Source: LMUY01 sp964247705
GTDB lineage: Bacteria > Pseudomonadota > Alphaproteobacteria > Acetobacterales > Acetobacteraceae
Length of the DNA stretch: 19,026 nucleotides
Assembly (NCBI GenBank): GCA_964247705.1
Contig: CAXTVQ010000086.1
Span: forward strand, 1 to 19,026
Reading direction: 5' to 3'
Shown: positions 6,894 to 14,663 of the stretch, in pieces
How the letters are laid out: each line of letters begins with the position of its first letter
How positions within the stretch are numbered: the first letter of the stretch is position 1
Position numbers and translations under genes: made by a program
Notes under the pieces: generated by a model
What the model was told of the DNA's origin: nothing
Databases searched by the model: none
The model's input: only the letters and a program-made list of their open reading frames with translations

Positions 6894-7778
6894 CTAGGCA
6901 GTTCCGGAGGCGAGGTCCGCGACCAATTTGCGGACGACGCGGGCGGCATCGGAAAACAAACTGCCCTCCACGGTCGAGAGAACCAGGCTGATCGTCGTCG
7001 GCGGGGAGCCGAACTGCCGGCAAGCCAGCCCGTGGCCTTCCGCCAGGCCAAGGGCGACGGGCCGCGGCAACACCGTGGCGCCCAGGCCCTCGGCGACAGC
7101 GCTGCCGAGGGTTTCGAACGATTCAATCTCGGCAGCGATGGCCGGCCGTAGGCGGCGGCGGCTGTACACGGCTTCCACCAATTGTCGGATGGCATGGGCG
7201 CCGCTTGGCAGAAGCATGGGCACCGCCCCTGTCAAACCGGTGGAGGCGGGGCCGAGCAGGTGCTTCTGTCCAACCAGGAAGAGCGGTTCCGTCGAGATAG
7301 GCTCCGACTGGAAGCCGGGACGGGGAACGATCTCGTAGAGCAGCGCCATGTCCATCCGGCCCATGCGCAGGTCGTCGGCCAGCAAGCCCTCGAAGTTCTC
7401 GCTGATGTGCAGCAGGATCTCCGGATACGCCCGCGCGGTCGCCTGGAGCAGCGGCAGGATCAGCCGCCGGGCGTGGCTGTGCGGCGCCATGCCGACGGTG
7501 ACGCGGCCGGCCGGGACGGCGGCCAGGGTGCGAACCTCCATCCGTGCCCGGTCCAACTGCCGGGCGAGCAGCTTGGCGTTGCGGTAGGCGACCATGCCCG
7601 CCTCGGTCGCCGTCACACCGTCCTTGTTGCGGATCAGCAGCTTGGTGCCGGCGCTGCGCTCCAGTTCGCGTATGTGCTGGCTCAACGCAGGTTGGGCGAT
7701 GCGGAGCACCGCGGCGGCCCGGGTTATGCTGCCCGTGTCGATGACTCTGACCAGGAACTGGAGGCGGCGAAGGTCCAA
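6894..7778 (-). CDS. LysR-family transcriptional regulator, Nac-like subgroup (copy 2), divergent from the Liv/Hyu operon
   Basis: A 294-residue LysR protein of normal length. The winged helix-turn-helix covers about residues 1-60 (MDLRRLQFLVRVIDTGS, then RIAQPALSQHIRELE), followed by KLLIRNKDGVTATEAG and AGRVTVGMAPHSHARRLILP. These are close to Nac wording, including the order of the effector-domain segments. The start is TTG at 7778-7776 on the minus strand, preceded by a perfect AGGAGG (7788-7783) with a 4-base spacer; MDLRRLQF is a typical LysR opening, which supports this start. It is transcribed away from the substrate-binding-protein gene, the classic arrangement for a LysR regulator and its target operon, with a 15-bp palindrome between them. 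It is related to the neighbouring convergent LysR gene but clearly diverged in sequence. The effector is unknown; by context it would be the imported substrate or a catabolite, or nitrogen status. Confidence 0.93.
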   Translation of the reverse strand: MDLRRLQFLVRVIDTGSITRAAAVLRIAQPALSQHIRELERSAGTKLLIRNKDGVTATEAGMVAYRNAKLLARQLDRARMEVRTLAAVPAGRVTVGMAPHSHARRLILPLLQATARAYPEILLHISENFEGLLADDLRMGRMDMALLYEIVPRPGFQSEPISTEPLFLVGQKHLLGPASTGLTGAVPMLLPSGAHAIRQLVEAVYSRRRLRPAIAAEIESFETLGSAVAEGLGATVLPRPVALGLAEGHGLACRQFGSPPTTISLVLSTVEGSLFSDAARVVRKLVADLASGTA

Positions 7779-7793
7779 AATGCCTCCTGCATT
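7779..7793 (-). promoter_or_regulatory. SD sequence of the second LysR gene held in a small hairpin loop
   Basis: On the minus strand the leader reads AATGC-AGGAG-GCATT and is followed directly by the TTG start codon. The five-base arms are perfect reverse complements and the loop is the SD core. The stem is short and weak, so the effect on translation may be small, but the SD and start codon are placed tightly around it. Confidence 0.3.
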
Positions 7794-7842
7794 GGCAACG
7801 TTTGGGCGATTGCCCGGGCAGCAAGCAGCCTATCAGGATGGG

Positions 7843-7857
7843 ATAGTACAGTACTAT
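7843..7857. promoter_or_regulatory. 15-bp palindrome ATA-N9-TAT, probable LysR/Nac-like operator
   Basis: ATAGTAC (7843-7849), a central A (7850) and GTACTAT (7851-7857) form a perfect inverted repeat. It lies in the 156-bp region between the divergent second LysR gene and the substrate-binding-protein gene. LysR proteins typically bind dyads of about 15 bp near the divergent promoter. The outer triplets ATA and TAT separated by nine bases match the spacing described for Klebsiella Nac sites, and the adjacent LysR is Nac-like. It sits 65 bp from the LysR start codon and 78 bp from the transporter start codon, suitable for autoregulation and activation. Binding is inferred. Confidence 0.65.
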
Positions 7858-7934
7858 AGCACGAGACGGTAATGGTCTTGGCGCTCGCCATTCCGGCTGG
7901 GCTAAGCGGTCCGCACCAGACGCGGAGATATGCC

Positions 7935-9122
7935 ATGCCTGTCCTGACCCGCCGCCAAGTCCATTTCGGCCTCGCGTCCGCCTTTGCTGCCACGGCATTG
8001 GCTCGTCCGGGCCGGGCCGCTGGCAAGCCCGGCCTCAAGCTGGGCATGGTCGTGCCGCTCAGCGGCCCCTCCGCCCGGTTCGGCGGCTTCGCGACCCACG
8101 GCGCGGAACTCGCCGTCAAGCAGATCAACGCCGAGGGCGGGGTGAACGGTGCGCCCATCACGCTGACCCGCGGCGACAGCCAGGGTACCCCAGTGGAGAG
8201 CGTTTCAGCGGCCCGGCGCATGCTGTCCGAAGGCGGCTACCAGGCGATCCTTGGCGACATCGCCTCGTCGGCAACCATCGCGCTGCAGCCGGTCGTGGAA
8301 GACGCGAAGGTCATCCTGCTGAACGCCGCCTCCTCCAACCCGGACATCACCTACAAGGCAGGCACAGGCGGCTACAAGTGGACGTTCCGGTCCTACCCGA
8401 CCGACGAGCTGCGGGCCAAGGTCATCATGCAGTACGGCGCCGAGAAGCGCGGCTTCACCCGCTACGCCGCCCTGTCGGTGGATAGCGATTACGGCCGCGG
8501 CGCCATAGCGTTCTCGAAGAAGTACCTGGCCGAATACAAGGCCGAGTTGGTGAGCGAGGACTACTACAAGGACGACGAGACGGATTTCCGCCCCGTGCTG
8601 TCCCGCATCCGCTCGCTGAACGTGCAGGCGATCCTGATGTACGGCCTGCCGGACGCGACCCGTCTGATCGGCCGCCAGATGCTGGAGACGGGCCTGGCCG
8701 GCAAGGTATTCCTAATGGGTAGCGCGGAGTTCACCTACCCCGACACTATCAAGGTGGCGCCCCGCGTGTTCGAGGGCGCTGTCGAGGCGCAGGCGTGGGC
8801 GCCCGACCTGGACAGCCCGCGGTCCAAGCAGTTCGTCGCCGACTACAAGACCGCCTACGGGACGGAGGTGCCGAACGTGCATTCCTACACCCATTGGGAA
8901 GCGGTGCACCTGCTGGCGGCGGCGGCTAAGGCCGCTTCGGGGCCCAGCAACGAGGCGCTGCGGGATGCGCTGGCCGGCATCGACTACGACGGCGCCACCG
9001 GGCACATCCGCTTCGACGCGCATAACCAGGCCGAACTGCCGATGTTCATCTACCAGGTGGTGAACGGCGTCGGTGTCGAGAAGGGCGCCTTCACGGCCAA
9101 GGTCCAATACCCGAACGGCTGA
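7935..9122 (+). CDS. Periplasmic substrate-binding protein of a branched-chain/hydrophobic amino acid-type (HAAT) ABC transporter
   Basis: A 395-residue binding protein of the Peripla_BP_6 (LivJ/K, AmiC-like) fold. Its mature start is LKLGMVVPLSGPSARFGG, followed by GAELAVKQINAEGGVNG, both typical of the family. The N-terminus reads MPVLTRRQVHFGLASAFAA and then ends in an Ala-rich cleavage region near residue 29. The TRRQVHF motif with a modest hydrophobic core points to export by the Tat system. The ATG at 7935 is preferred because GGAG at 7924-7927 is 7 bases upstream; a nearby ATG at 7930 is too close, and the longer frame to GTG 7872 lacks an SD. It is the first gene of the large operon and sets its uptake specificity. 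HAAT binding proteins take amino acids, amides, urea or aromatic acids, so the ligand is uncertain. The downstream HyuAB suggests a cyclic amide or amino acid derivative. Confidence 0.93.
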   Translation: MPVLTRRQVHFGLASAFAATALARPGRAAGKPGLKLGMVVPLSGPSARFGGFATHGAELAVKQINAEGGVNGAPITLTRGDSQGTPVESVSAARRMLSEGGYQAILGDIASSATIALQPVVEDAKVILLNAASSNPDITYKAGTGGYKWTFRSYPTDELRAKVIMQYGAEKRGFTRYAALSVDSDYGRGAIAFSKKYLAEYKAELVSEDYYKDDETDFRPVLSRIRSLNVQAILMYGLPDATRLIGRQMLETGLAGKVFLMGSAEFTYPDTIKVAPRVFEGAVEAQAWAPDLDSPRSKQFVADYKTAYGTEVPNVHSYTHWEAVHLLAAAAKAASGPSNEALRDALAGIDYDGATGHIRFDAHNQAELPMFIYQVVNGVGVEKGAFTAKVQYPNG

Positions 9123-9145
9123 AGCGGACGCGGAGGAGAAAGCCG

Positions 9146-10009
9146 ATGCTGTCCGATAGTTTGGTAAACGGCTTCACCGCCGGGTCGGTATACGCCTTGG
9201 TGGCGGTCGGCATGACCATCATCTTCGGCGTGCTGCGGGCGATCAACTTCGCCCATGGCGAATACTACATGCTCGGCTCCTTCGCCGCTTGGTGGGGGAT
9301 GGATACGCTGGACCTCCCCTACATCGTCTCCATCCCCGCCGCGGTGATCGTGGTCTCGGTGATCGCCCTCGGTATCGGCCTGGTGGTGATGAAACGGCTG
9401 ATCGACGCACCGTTCCAGATCGGCGTCATCGCCACGCTGGGCGTGTCGCTGGTGTTGCAGAACCTAGTGATCCTGGTGTTCGGCGGCTCCTACAAGATGT
9501 TCGACGGAGGCTGGATCGAGCCGGTGGAGATTGGCGACAGCTTCGTGTCCGAGCAGCGCATCATCATCGTGGTGGCTTGCCTGGTGGTGTTCGGCGGGCT
9601 GGAGCTGGCGGTGCGGCGCACGCGGTTCGGCAAGACGATGCGGGCGGTGGCGCAGAACCTGGAAGCCTGCAAGATCGTCGGCGTGGACGTACCGCGCGTG
9701 GTCATCGGCACCTTCGTGCTGGGCTGCGCGTTGGCCGCCTTCTCCGGCGTGCTAACGGCCCCCGTGATCGTCAGCCTGTATGGCAGCATGGGCACGTCGG
9801 TCACCGTCAAGACGTTCGCCATTATCGTCATGGGCGGCGTGGGCAACGTCAGCGGCACGCTGTTCGCCGCCTGGTTGCTGGGCTTGGTCGAAAGCTTCGT
9901 GGCCGGCTACCTGGGCCTGCAATACCGCGACGGCGTGGCCTTCGCGGCGCTGATCCTGGTGCTGACCTTCATGCCACACGGCCTGTTCAGCCGGCGGGAG
10001 CGCTTCTGA
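9146..10009 (+). CDS. livH: LivH-type ABC transporter permease
   Basis: A 287-residue inner-membrane permease of the BPD_transp_2 family with about eight hydrophobic segments. The family signature NFAHGEYYMLGSFAAW lies near residues 33-48, and the cytoplasmic coupling segment RRTRFGKTMRAVAQN lies past mid-protein. It forms a heterodimeric channel with the LivM protein encoded next. GGAGGAGAAA just upstream of ATG 9146 is a strong SD, and the gap from the binding-protein gene is 23 bp. Its stop overlaps the next start in a TGATG arrangement, which couples their translation. Length and motifs are normal for LivH. The name gives the family and does not imply leucine as substrate. Confidence 0.93.
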   Translation: MLSDSLVNGFTAGSVYALVAVGMTIIFGVLRAINFAHGEYYMLGSFAAWWGMDTLDLPYIVSIPAAVIVVSVIALGIGLVVMKRLIDAPFQIGVIATLGVSLVLQNLVILVFGGSYKMFDGGWIEPVEIGDSFVSEQRIIIVVACLVVFGGLELAVRRTRFGKTMRAVAQNLEACKIVGVDVPRVVIGTFVLGCALAAFSGVLTAPVIVSLYGSMGTSVTVKTFAIIVMGGVGNVSGTLFAAWLLGLVESFVAGYLGLQYRDGVAFAALILVLTFMPHGLFSRRERF

Positions 10010-11025
10010 TGGCACAAGCTCCCGTCCTGCAAAGCTTCACCACCCAGGACCAGCAGACGCGCCTGCGTGCGGCCGGGTTCGCGGTGCTGCTGGTCGCCCT
10101 GCTGCTGGCACCCCTGGTGACCGGGGAATACGGCCTGCACGCGTTGATCGTGTCGATGACGTTCTTGCTGCCGGCGCTCGGGCTGAACCTTATCCTGGGC
10201 TATGCGGGCATGCTGTCCTTCGCGCAGATGGCGTTCTTCGGCGTCGGCGCCTACACCTCCGCCTTGGTCGCGATGCGCTGGGGCACGCCGTTCTGGCTGA
10301 ACATCATCGCGGGTGCCGTGGTGGCGGGCGCCGTCGCCGTGCCGCTCGGCATCCCCGCCCTGCGGTTGCGCCGCTACTCCTTTGTCATGTGCACGCTGGG
10401 CTTCGCGGTCATCGCGCAGACCGTGGCCAAGAACTGGGTCGGCCTGACCCGCGGCGACCTCGGCCTGTCGGGCGTGCCCCGTCCCCGCCTGGCGCTGTGG
10501 TCCGGCGGCTACGAGGTGTCGGGCATCGTCTCCTACTATTACCTGGCGATGGCCGTCGCCGTGATCGCGGTGATACTGTTCCTGCTGTTGGTCACGTCGC
10601 CGGCGGGCCGCTACCTGACCGCCATCCGCGAGGACGAGACGCTGGCCTCGTCCGTCGGTGCGCCGACCTGGACCTACCGCATGGTCGCCTTCGCGCTGTC
10701 GGCGGCGTTCGCCGGGGCGGGGGGCAGCTTCTACGTGCACTACTTCACGGTCATCAGCCCGACCATCTTCGACCCGTTCTACGGCAACACGCTGCTGGTG
10801 ATCGTGCTCGGCGGCGGCGTGGGCACGGTGGGGGGAGTGGTCGCCGGGTCCTTCCTGTTCGTGGCGCTGTCCGAACTGCTGCGGGTCTCGCCGGACATCC
10901 GCATGATCGCCTACGGCGTGCTGCTGGTGGTGATCGTGTTCGCCTGCCCCGAAGGCATCCTGCCGCTGCTGCTGCGCAAGGCGAAACGGCGCGCGCCGGT
11001 GGAGGAGCCCGCCCATGTCCTCTGA
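10009..11025 (+). CDS. livM: LivM-type ABC transporter permease
   Basis: A 338-residue inner-membrane permease. The N-terminal 20 residues are hydrophilic, followed by many hydrophobic segments including GLNLILGYAGMLSFAQMAFF, the typical LivM signature. The EAA-like coupling loop reads AIREDETLASSVGAP, in the usual place for interaction with LivG/LivF. The start ATG 10009 overlaps the LivH stop by one base (TGATG). The end overlaps the LivG start by 11 bases. Together with LivH it forms the membrane channel. Length is typical for the family and no defects are visible. Confidence 0.93.
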   Translation: MAQAPVLQSFTTQDQQTRLRAAGFAVLLVALLLAPLVTGEYGLHALIVSMTFLLPALGLNLILGYAGMLSFAQMAFFGVGAYTSALVAMRWGTPFWLNIIAGAVVAGAVAVPLGIPALRLRRYSFVMCTLGFAVIAQTVAKNWVGLTRGDLGLSGVPRPRLALWSGGYEVSGIVSYYYLAMAVAVIAVILFLLLVTSPAGRYLTAIREDETLASSVGAPTWTYRMVAFALSAAFAGAGGSFYVHYFTVISPTIFDPFYGNTLLVIVLGGGVGTVGGVVAGSFLFVALSELLRVSPDIRMIAYGVLLVVIVFACPEGILPLLLRKAKRRAPVEEPAHVL

Positions 11026-11806
11026 CATCAATTCCTCCGATGTGAACGCCGCCCTGTCGATCCAGGGCGTGGAGAAGCGCTTCGGCCCGATCGTCGCCGT
11101 GGCGGGGGTGAACCTGTCCATCCCCAAGGGCGAGATCTGCGGCCTGACCGGACCGAACGGGTCGGGCAAATCCACGCTGTTCGACTGCTCCACCGGGCTG
11201 CAGAAGCCGACCGCCGGGCGCGTGTTCGCCGGCGGGATGGAGATCACCGGCTGGGACATGCACCGCATCGTGCGGGAGGCGCGGGTGATCCGCTCGTTCC
11301 AGAAGGCGGTGGTGTTCCGCGCCATGACGGTGGAGGAGAACCTGGTGCTGGCGGGCCAGATGCTCGGCTTCCCTTCGATCGCCGGGACGTTCGGCGTCGG
11401 GCCCGGTACCTGGGGCCGCGTGCGCCGCCTGCGGGAACGCGCCGCCCACCTGCTGGACCTGGTCGGCATCTCCCACATGCGTTACGCCCAGGCGGGCCGC
11501 ATCTCCTTCGGGCAGCAGAAGCTGCTGCAATTCGCCTCCATGCTGATGCCGGAGCCACGCGTCATCCTGCTGGACGAGCCGATGGCTGGGGTGAACCCGG
11601 TGCTGATCGAGCGGATGATGGAGAACGTCAACCGCGCCAACCGGGAGGACGGCATCACCTTCGTGGTGGTGGAGCATAACCTCGATGCCATGAAGGCGCT
11701 GTGCCACAGGCTGGTGGTGCTCAGCCGTGGCGCAATCATCGCCGACGGCACGCCGCACGACGTCGTCCAGAACCCCGCCGTGGTGGAGGCCTATCTTGCC
11801 GGCTGA
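11015..11806 (+). CDS. livG: LivG-type ABC transporter ATP-binding protein
   Basis: A 263-residue ATPase subunit. Walker A is GPNGSGKST at 46-54, the signature region is ISFGQQKLL from 163, and Walker B is VILLDEP at 183-189, followed by a switch His in VVVEHNLDAM. ISFGQQ in place of canonical LSGGQ is normal for LivG proteins, and the segment MAGVNP after Walker B is also LivG-like. It powers uptake as a heterodimer with LivF on the cytoplasmic face of LivHM. The ATG lies inside the end of livM with an 11-base overlap, and its own stop overlaps livF by 11 bases. This implies tight stoichiometric translation of LivM, LivG and LivF. Confidence 0.94.
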   Translation: MSSDINSSDVNAALSIQGVEKRFGPIVAVAGVNLSIPKGEICGLTGPNGSGKSTLFDCSTGLQKPTAGRVFAGGMEITGWDMHRIVREARVIRSFQKAVVFRAMTVEENLVLAGQMLGFPSIAGTFGVGPGTWGRVRRLRERAAHLLDLVGISHMRYAQAGRISFGQQKLLQFASMLMPEPRVILLDEPMAGVNPVLIERMMENVNRANREDGITFVVVEHNLDAMKALCHRLVVLSRGAIIADGTPHDVVQNPAVVEAYLAG

Positions 11807-12530
11807 CGCGAGCACGTTGGACATCGCCGGGCTGCGCGCCGGCTATGGCCCGCTGGAGATCATCCGCGGGCTGAACATGCGGGTGGAGCCGGGCGAGTTC
11901 GTGGCCCTGATGGGACCGAACGGCGCCGGCAAGTCCACCCTGCTGAAGACGCTGTTCGGCATGACGACCATCACCGGCGGTGCGATCAGCTGGGAAGGGC
12001 GCGACCTGCGCGGGCTGAAGCCGGGCGACATCCTGCGCGCCGGCATCGCGTTCTGTCCGCAGGGGCGCTGCAACTTCCCGATGATGACGGTGGACGAGAA
12101 CCTGGACATGGCGTCCTACTCCGCGCCCCGCGGCACCGGCCAGGCGGACCGGGACTACGTCTACGACCTGTTCCCGATCCTGCGGGAGCGGCGCCGCCAG
12201 CCGGCCGGCTACATGTCCGGCGGCGAGCAGCAGATGCTCGAGATGGGCATGGCGATGCTGATGAAGCCGCGGCTGCTGCTGATCGACGAACCCTCGGTCG
12301 GGCTGTCGCCACAATCCATCCAGAAATGCTTCGACGAGATGATCCGCATTAACCGGGCCGGCTGCACCGTGCTGCTGGTGGAGCAGAACACCCGCAAGGC
12401 TATGCAGGTCGCCAGCCGTGCCGCCGTGCTGCGGCTAGGCGAGGTGATCTGGACCGGGCCGCCCGCGGGCATCTCGTTCGAGGAGTTGGGCGAGATATTC
12501 ATGACCGGAAAGCTGCCCGGCGGTCCCTAA
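11796..12530 (+). CDS. livF: LivF-type ABC transporter ATP-binding protein (TTG start)
   Basis: A 244-residue ATPase subunit with Walker A GPNGAGKST at 40-48, the signature MSGGEQQ at 140-146, and Walker B ending in D164-E165 followed by PSVGLSP, the usual LivF wording. The frame is open upstream, but the best start is TTG at 11796: GGAGG at 11785-11789 lies six bases ahead, and the resulting N-terminus (LPADASTLDIAGLRAGYG, first residue read as Met) matches the family. This start overlaps the livG stop by 11 bases, the same geometry as livM/livG. It partners LivG to energise transport. The next gene, hyuA, starts 57 bp after its stop, so transport and catabolism are probably one transcript. 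Confidence 0.93.
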   Translation: MPADASTLDIAGLRAGYGPLEIIRGLNMRVEPGEFVALMGPNGAGKSTLLKTLFGMTTITGGAISWEGRDLRGLKPGDILRAGIAFCPQGRCNFPMMTVDENLDMASYSAPRGTGQADRDYVYDLFPILRERRRQPAGYMSGGEQQMLEMGMAMLMKPRLLLIDEPSVGLSPQSIQKCFDEMIRINRAGCTVLLVEQNTRKAMQVASRAAVLRLGEVIWTGPPAGISFEELGEIFMTGKLPGGP

Positions 12531-12587
12531 CCCGCTCGCCCGCCGCCTACGACGAACCAGACCCATGGACCTGTCCAGAGGACAACA

Positions 12588-14657
12588 ATGAAACTCGCCT
12601 TCGACACTGGTGGCACCTTCACCGACCTGGCGTTGCTCGACGACGCCGGCGTGGTGCATCCGCACAAGGTATTGAGCACGCCGGACGACCCGTCCCGCGC
12701 CGTGCTGCGCGGCATCGACGAGCTGCTGGAAATGCGCAGCAGCCAGGGTCGGGACGTCGCCGCGATCTTCGGAGCCACCACGGTCGTCACCAACGCGGTG
12801 TTGGAGCGGCGCGGCGCCGAGACGGCGTTGGTCACCACCGACGGCTTCCAGGACATCCTGCGCATCCGTACCGAAGGCCGTTACGACCTGTACGACCTGA
12901 AGCTGCAATTCTCCGAGCCGCTGGTGAGCCGCGGCAACTGCTTCGGCGCCGTGGAGCGCGTCACGGTGGATGGTGACGTGCTGGTGCCGCTGGACGAGGC
13001 GGGGGTGGCAACCATCGCGGCCGAGATCAAGGCGCGCGGCATCCAGTCGGTTGCGGTGTGCCTGCTGCATGGCTACCGCTATGCCGGGCATGAGGAGCGG
13101 ATCGGCGCGTTGCTGCGCGAGCACCTGCCCGGCGTCAGCATCTCGCTGTCCTCCGCCGTCTGCCCGGAGATACGGGAATACGACCGCGCCTCCACCACGG
13201 CGGTGAACGCCTACACGCGCCCGCTGATGTCCGGCCACGTGGCCCAGTTAGAAGGTGAACTGGCCCGGCGCGGCACCGGGCAGCTGCTGTGGATGACGTC
13301 GTCCGGCGGCATCGTCCCCGGCATGACCGCCAGCGCCATGCCGGTCCGCATGATCGAATCCGGCCCGGCGGCAGGCGTGGTTGCGGCGGGTGAATACGCG
13401 CGGCAGAGCGACGACGGCGACCTGATGTCGTTCGACATGGGCGGCACCACGGCCAAGCTATGCATGTTGCTGGGCGGTCAGCCGCGCATCGCCGCGGAGT
13501 TGGAAGTGGCGCACGCCGCGAAGTTCCGCCGCGGCAGCGGGCTGCCGTTGAAGATCCAGTCCGTGCAGATGATCGAGATCGGCTCCGGCGGCGGCTCCAT
13601 CGCCCATGTCGGCGCGTTGGGCTTGTTGGCGGTGGGGCCACGCTCGGCCGCCGCGGCGCCCGGCCCGGCCTGTTACGGGCTAGGCGGCACCGAGCCGACG
13701 GTGACGGATATCGACTTGGTGCTGGGCTACCTCGACCAGGACTCCTTCCTGGGCGGCACGTTCAAGCTGCATCGCGACGCAGCACAGGCGGCGGTCGACC
13801 GGCTGGCGGCCGAGTTGGGCCTCACCCCGGAGCGCTGCGCATTCGGGGTACACGACCTGGTCAACGAGGCGATGGCCCGCGCCGCCGCGATGCACGCCAT
13901 GGATGGCGGCGTGGACCCATCCCGGTTGACCATGATCGCGTTCGGCGGTGCCGGGCCAGTGCACGCGTACGGTGTGGCGCGCAAGATCGGCGTCAAGCGG
14001 GTCGTGCTGCCGCTGGGCGCGGGCGTGAACTCGGCCCTGGGATTGCTGGCGGCACCGGTTGCGGTCGATGTGGCCGCCAGCGCCCCATTGGCGCTGAACG
14101 ACTTGGACATGGCCACGCTGGACCGCATCCGGGCCGGCCTGGTCGGCGATGCCGGGCCGGCCATCGCGGCAGCCGGCTTGTCGCCGGAAGACGTCACCCA
14201 CGGCTTCTCCGCCGACATGCGGCACGTAGGCCAGGGCTACGAGATCAACATCAAGCTGCCAGCGGCCGATGTGTCGATCGACGCCTTCAAGGCCGCGGTG
14301 CGGGATGCGTTCCGCGCCACCTACCTGCAACTCTACGGCCGCCAGGTAGAGGGCACGGGGATCGAGATCATCACCTGGCGCCTGCGTGCGAGCGGGCCGA
14401 ACGGCGCCGTGGGCTCGATCCGCACCGAACGCCGCGGCGGTAGCGCCGGCGAGGCCCTGCGTGGCCATCGGCCGGTCTACTTTGAGGAGGCGGGCGGGTA
14501 CGTGTCCACCCCGGTCTATGACCACTACTCGCTGGAGCCCGGCGTGGAGATCGCGGGGCCAGCCATCGTCGAGCAGAAAGAATCGACCGCCGTGATGGGG
14601 CCATCCGGCCGTGCCACGCTGGATGCGCGCCACAACCTCGTCATCACCCTGGGCTGA
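12588..14657 (+). CDS. hyuA: HyuA: hydantoinase/5-oxoprolinase-type subunit A
   Basis: A 689-residue cytosolic protein of normal HyuA length. It opens with the ATP-binding signature FDTGGTFTD at residues 5-13 (Hydant_A_N), has a second actin/HSP70-like phosphate motif FDMGGTTAK from residue 282 (Hydantoinase_A), and ends with the HyuA C-terminal region. Family members with HyuB cleave cyclic amides such as 5-oxoproline, N-methylhydantoin or hydantoins using ATP. Relatives instead carboxylate ketones (acetone and acetophenone carboxylases), so the reaction is not fixed by family alone. The AGAGGAC just upstream of ATG 12588 serves as SD. It is followed six bases later by hyuB. Placement after an amino acid-type importer and before an aminotransferase favours ring opening of an imported lactam or hydantoin over ketone carboxylation, and there is no third carboxylase subunit gene. 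Confidence 0.9.
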   Translation: MKLAFDTGGTFTDLALLDDAGVVHPHKVLSTPDDPSRAVLRGIDELLEMRSSQGRDVAAIFGATTVVTNAVLERRGAETALVTTDGFQDILRIRTEGRYDLYDLKLQFSEPLVSRGNCFGAVERVTVDGDVLVPLDEAGVATIAAEIKARGIQSVAVCLLHGYRYAGHEERIGALLREHLPGVSISLSSAVCPEIREYDRASTTAVNAYTRPLMSGHVAQLEGELARRGTGQLLWMTSSGGIVPGMTASAMPVRMIESGPAAGVVAAGEYARQSDDGDLMSFDMGGTTAKLCMLLGGQPRIAAELEVAHAAKFRRGSGLPLKIQSVQMIEIGSGGGSIAHVGALGLLAVGPRSAAAAPGPACYGLGGTEPTVTDIDLVLGYLDQDSFLGGTFKLHRDAAQAAVDRLAAELGLTPERCAFGVHDLVNEAMARAAAMHAMDGGVDPSRLTMIAFGGAGPVHAYGVARKIGVKRVVLPLGAGVNSALGLLAAPVAVDVAASAPLALNDLDMATLDRIRAGLVGDAGPAIAAAGLSPEDVTHGFSADMRHVGQGYEINIKLPAADVSIDAFKAAVRDAFRATYLQLYGRQVEGTGIEIITWRLRASGPNGAVGSIRTERRGGSAGEALRGHRPVYFEEAGGYVSTPVYDHYSLEPGVEIAGPAIVEQKESTAVMGPSGRATLDARHNLVITLG

Positions 14658-14663
14658 ACCACC

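Noticed and set aside
9907..11478. A 523-codon minus-strand open frame across livM and livG
   Set aside because: Low-complexity His/Gln/Arg-rich translation opposite well-supported transporter genes; a shadow of codon bias.
12566..12577. Small dyad TGGAC-CT-GTCCA before hyuA, considered as operator or attenuator
   Set aside because: Arms of five bases with a two-base centre are too short to stand out in this GC-rich DNA, and the loop is too tight for an RNA stem.
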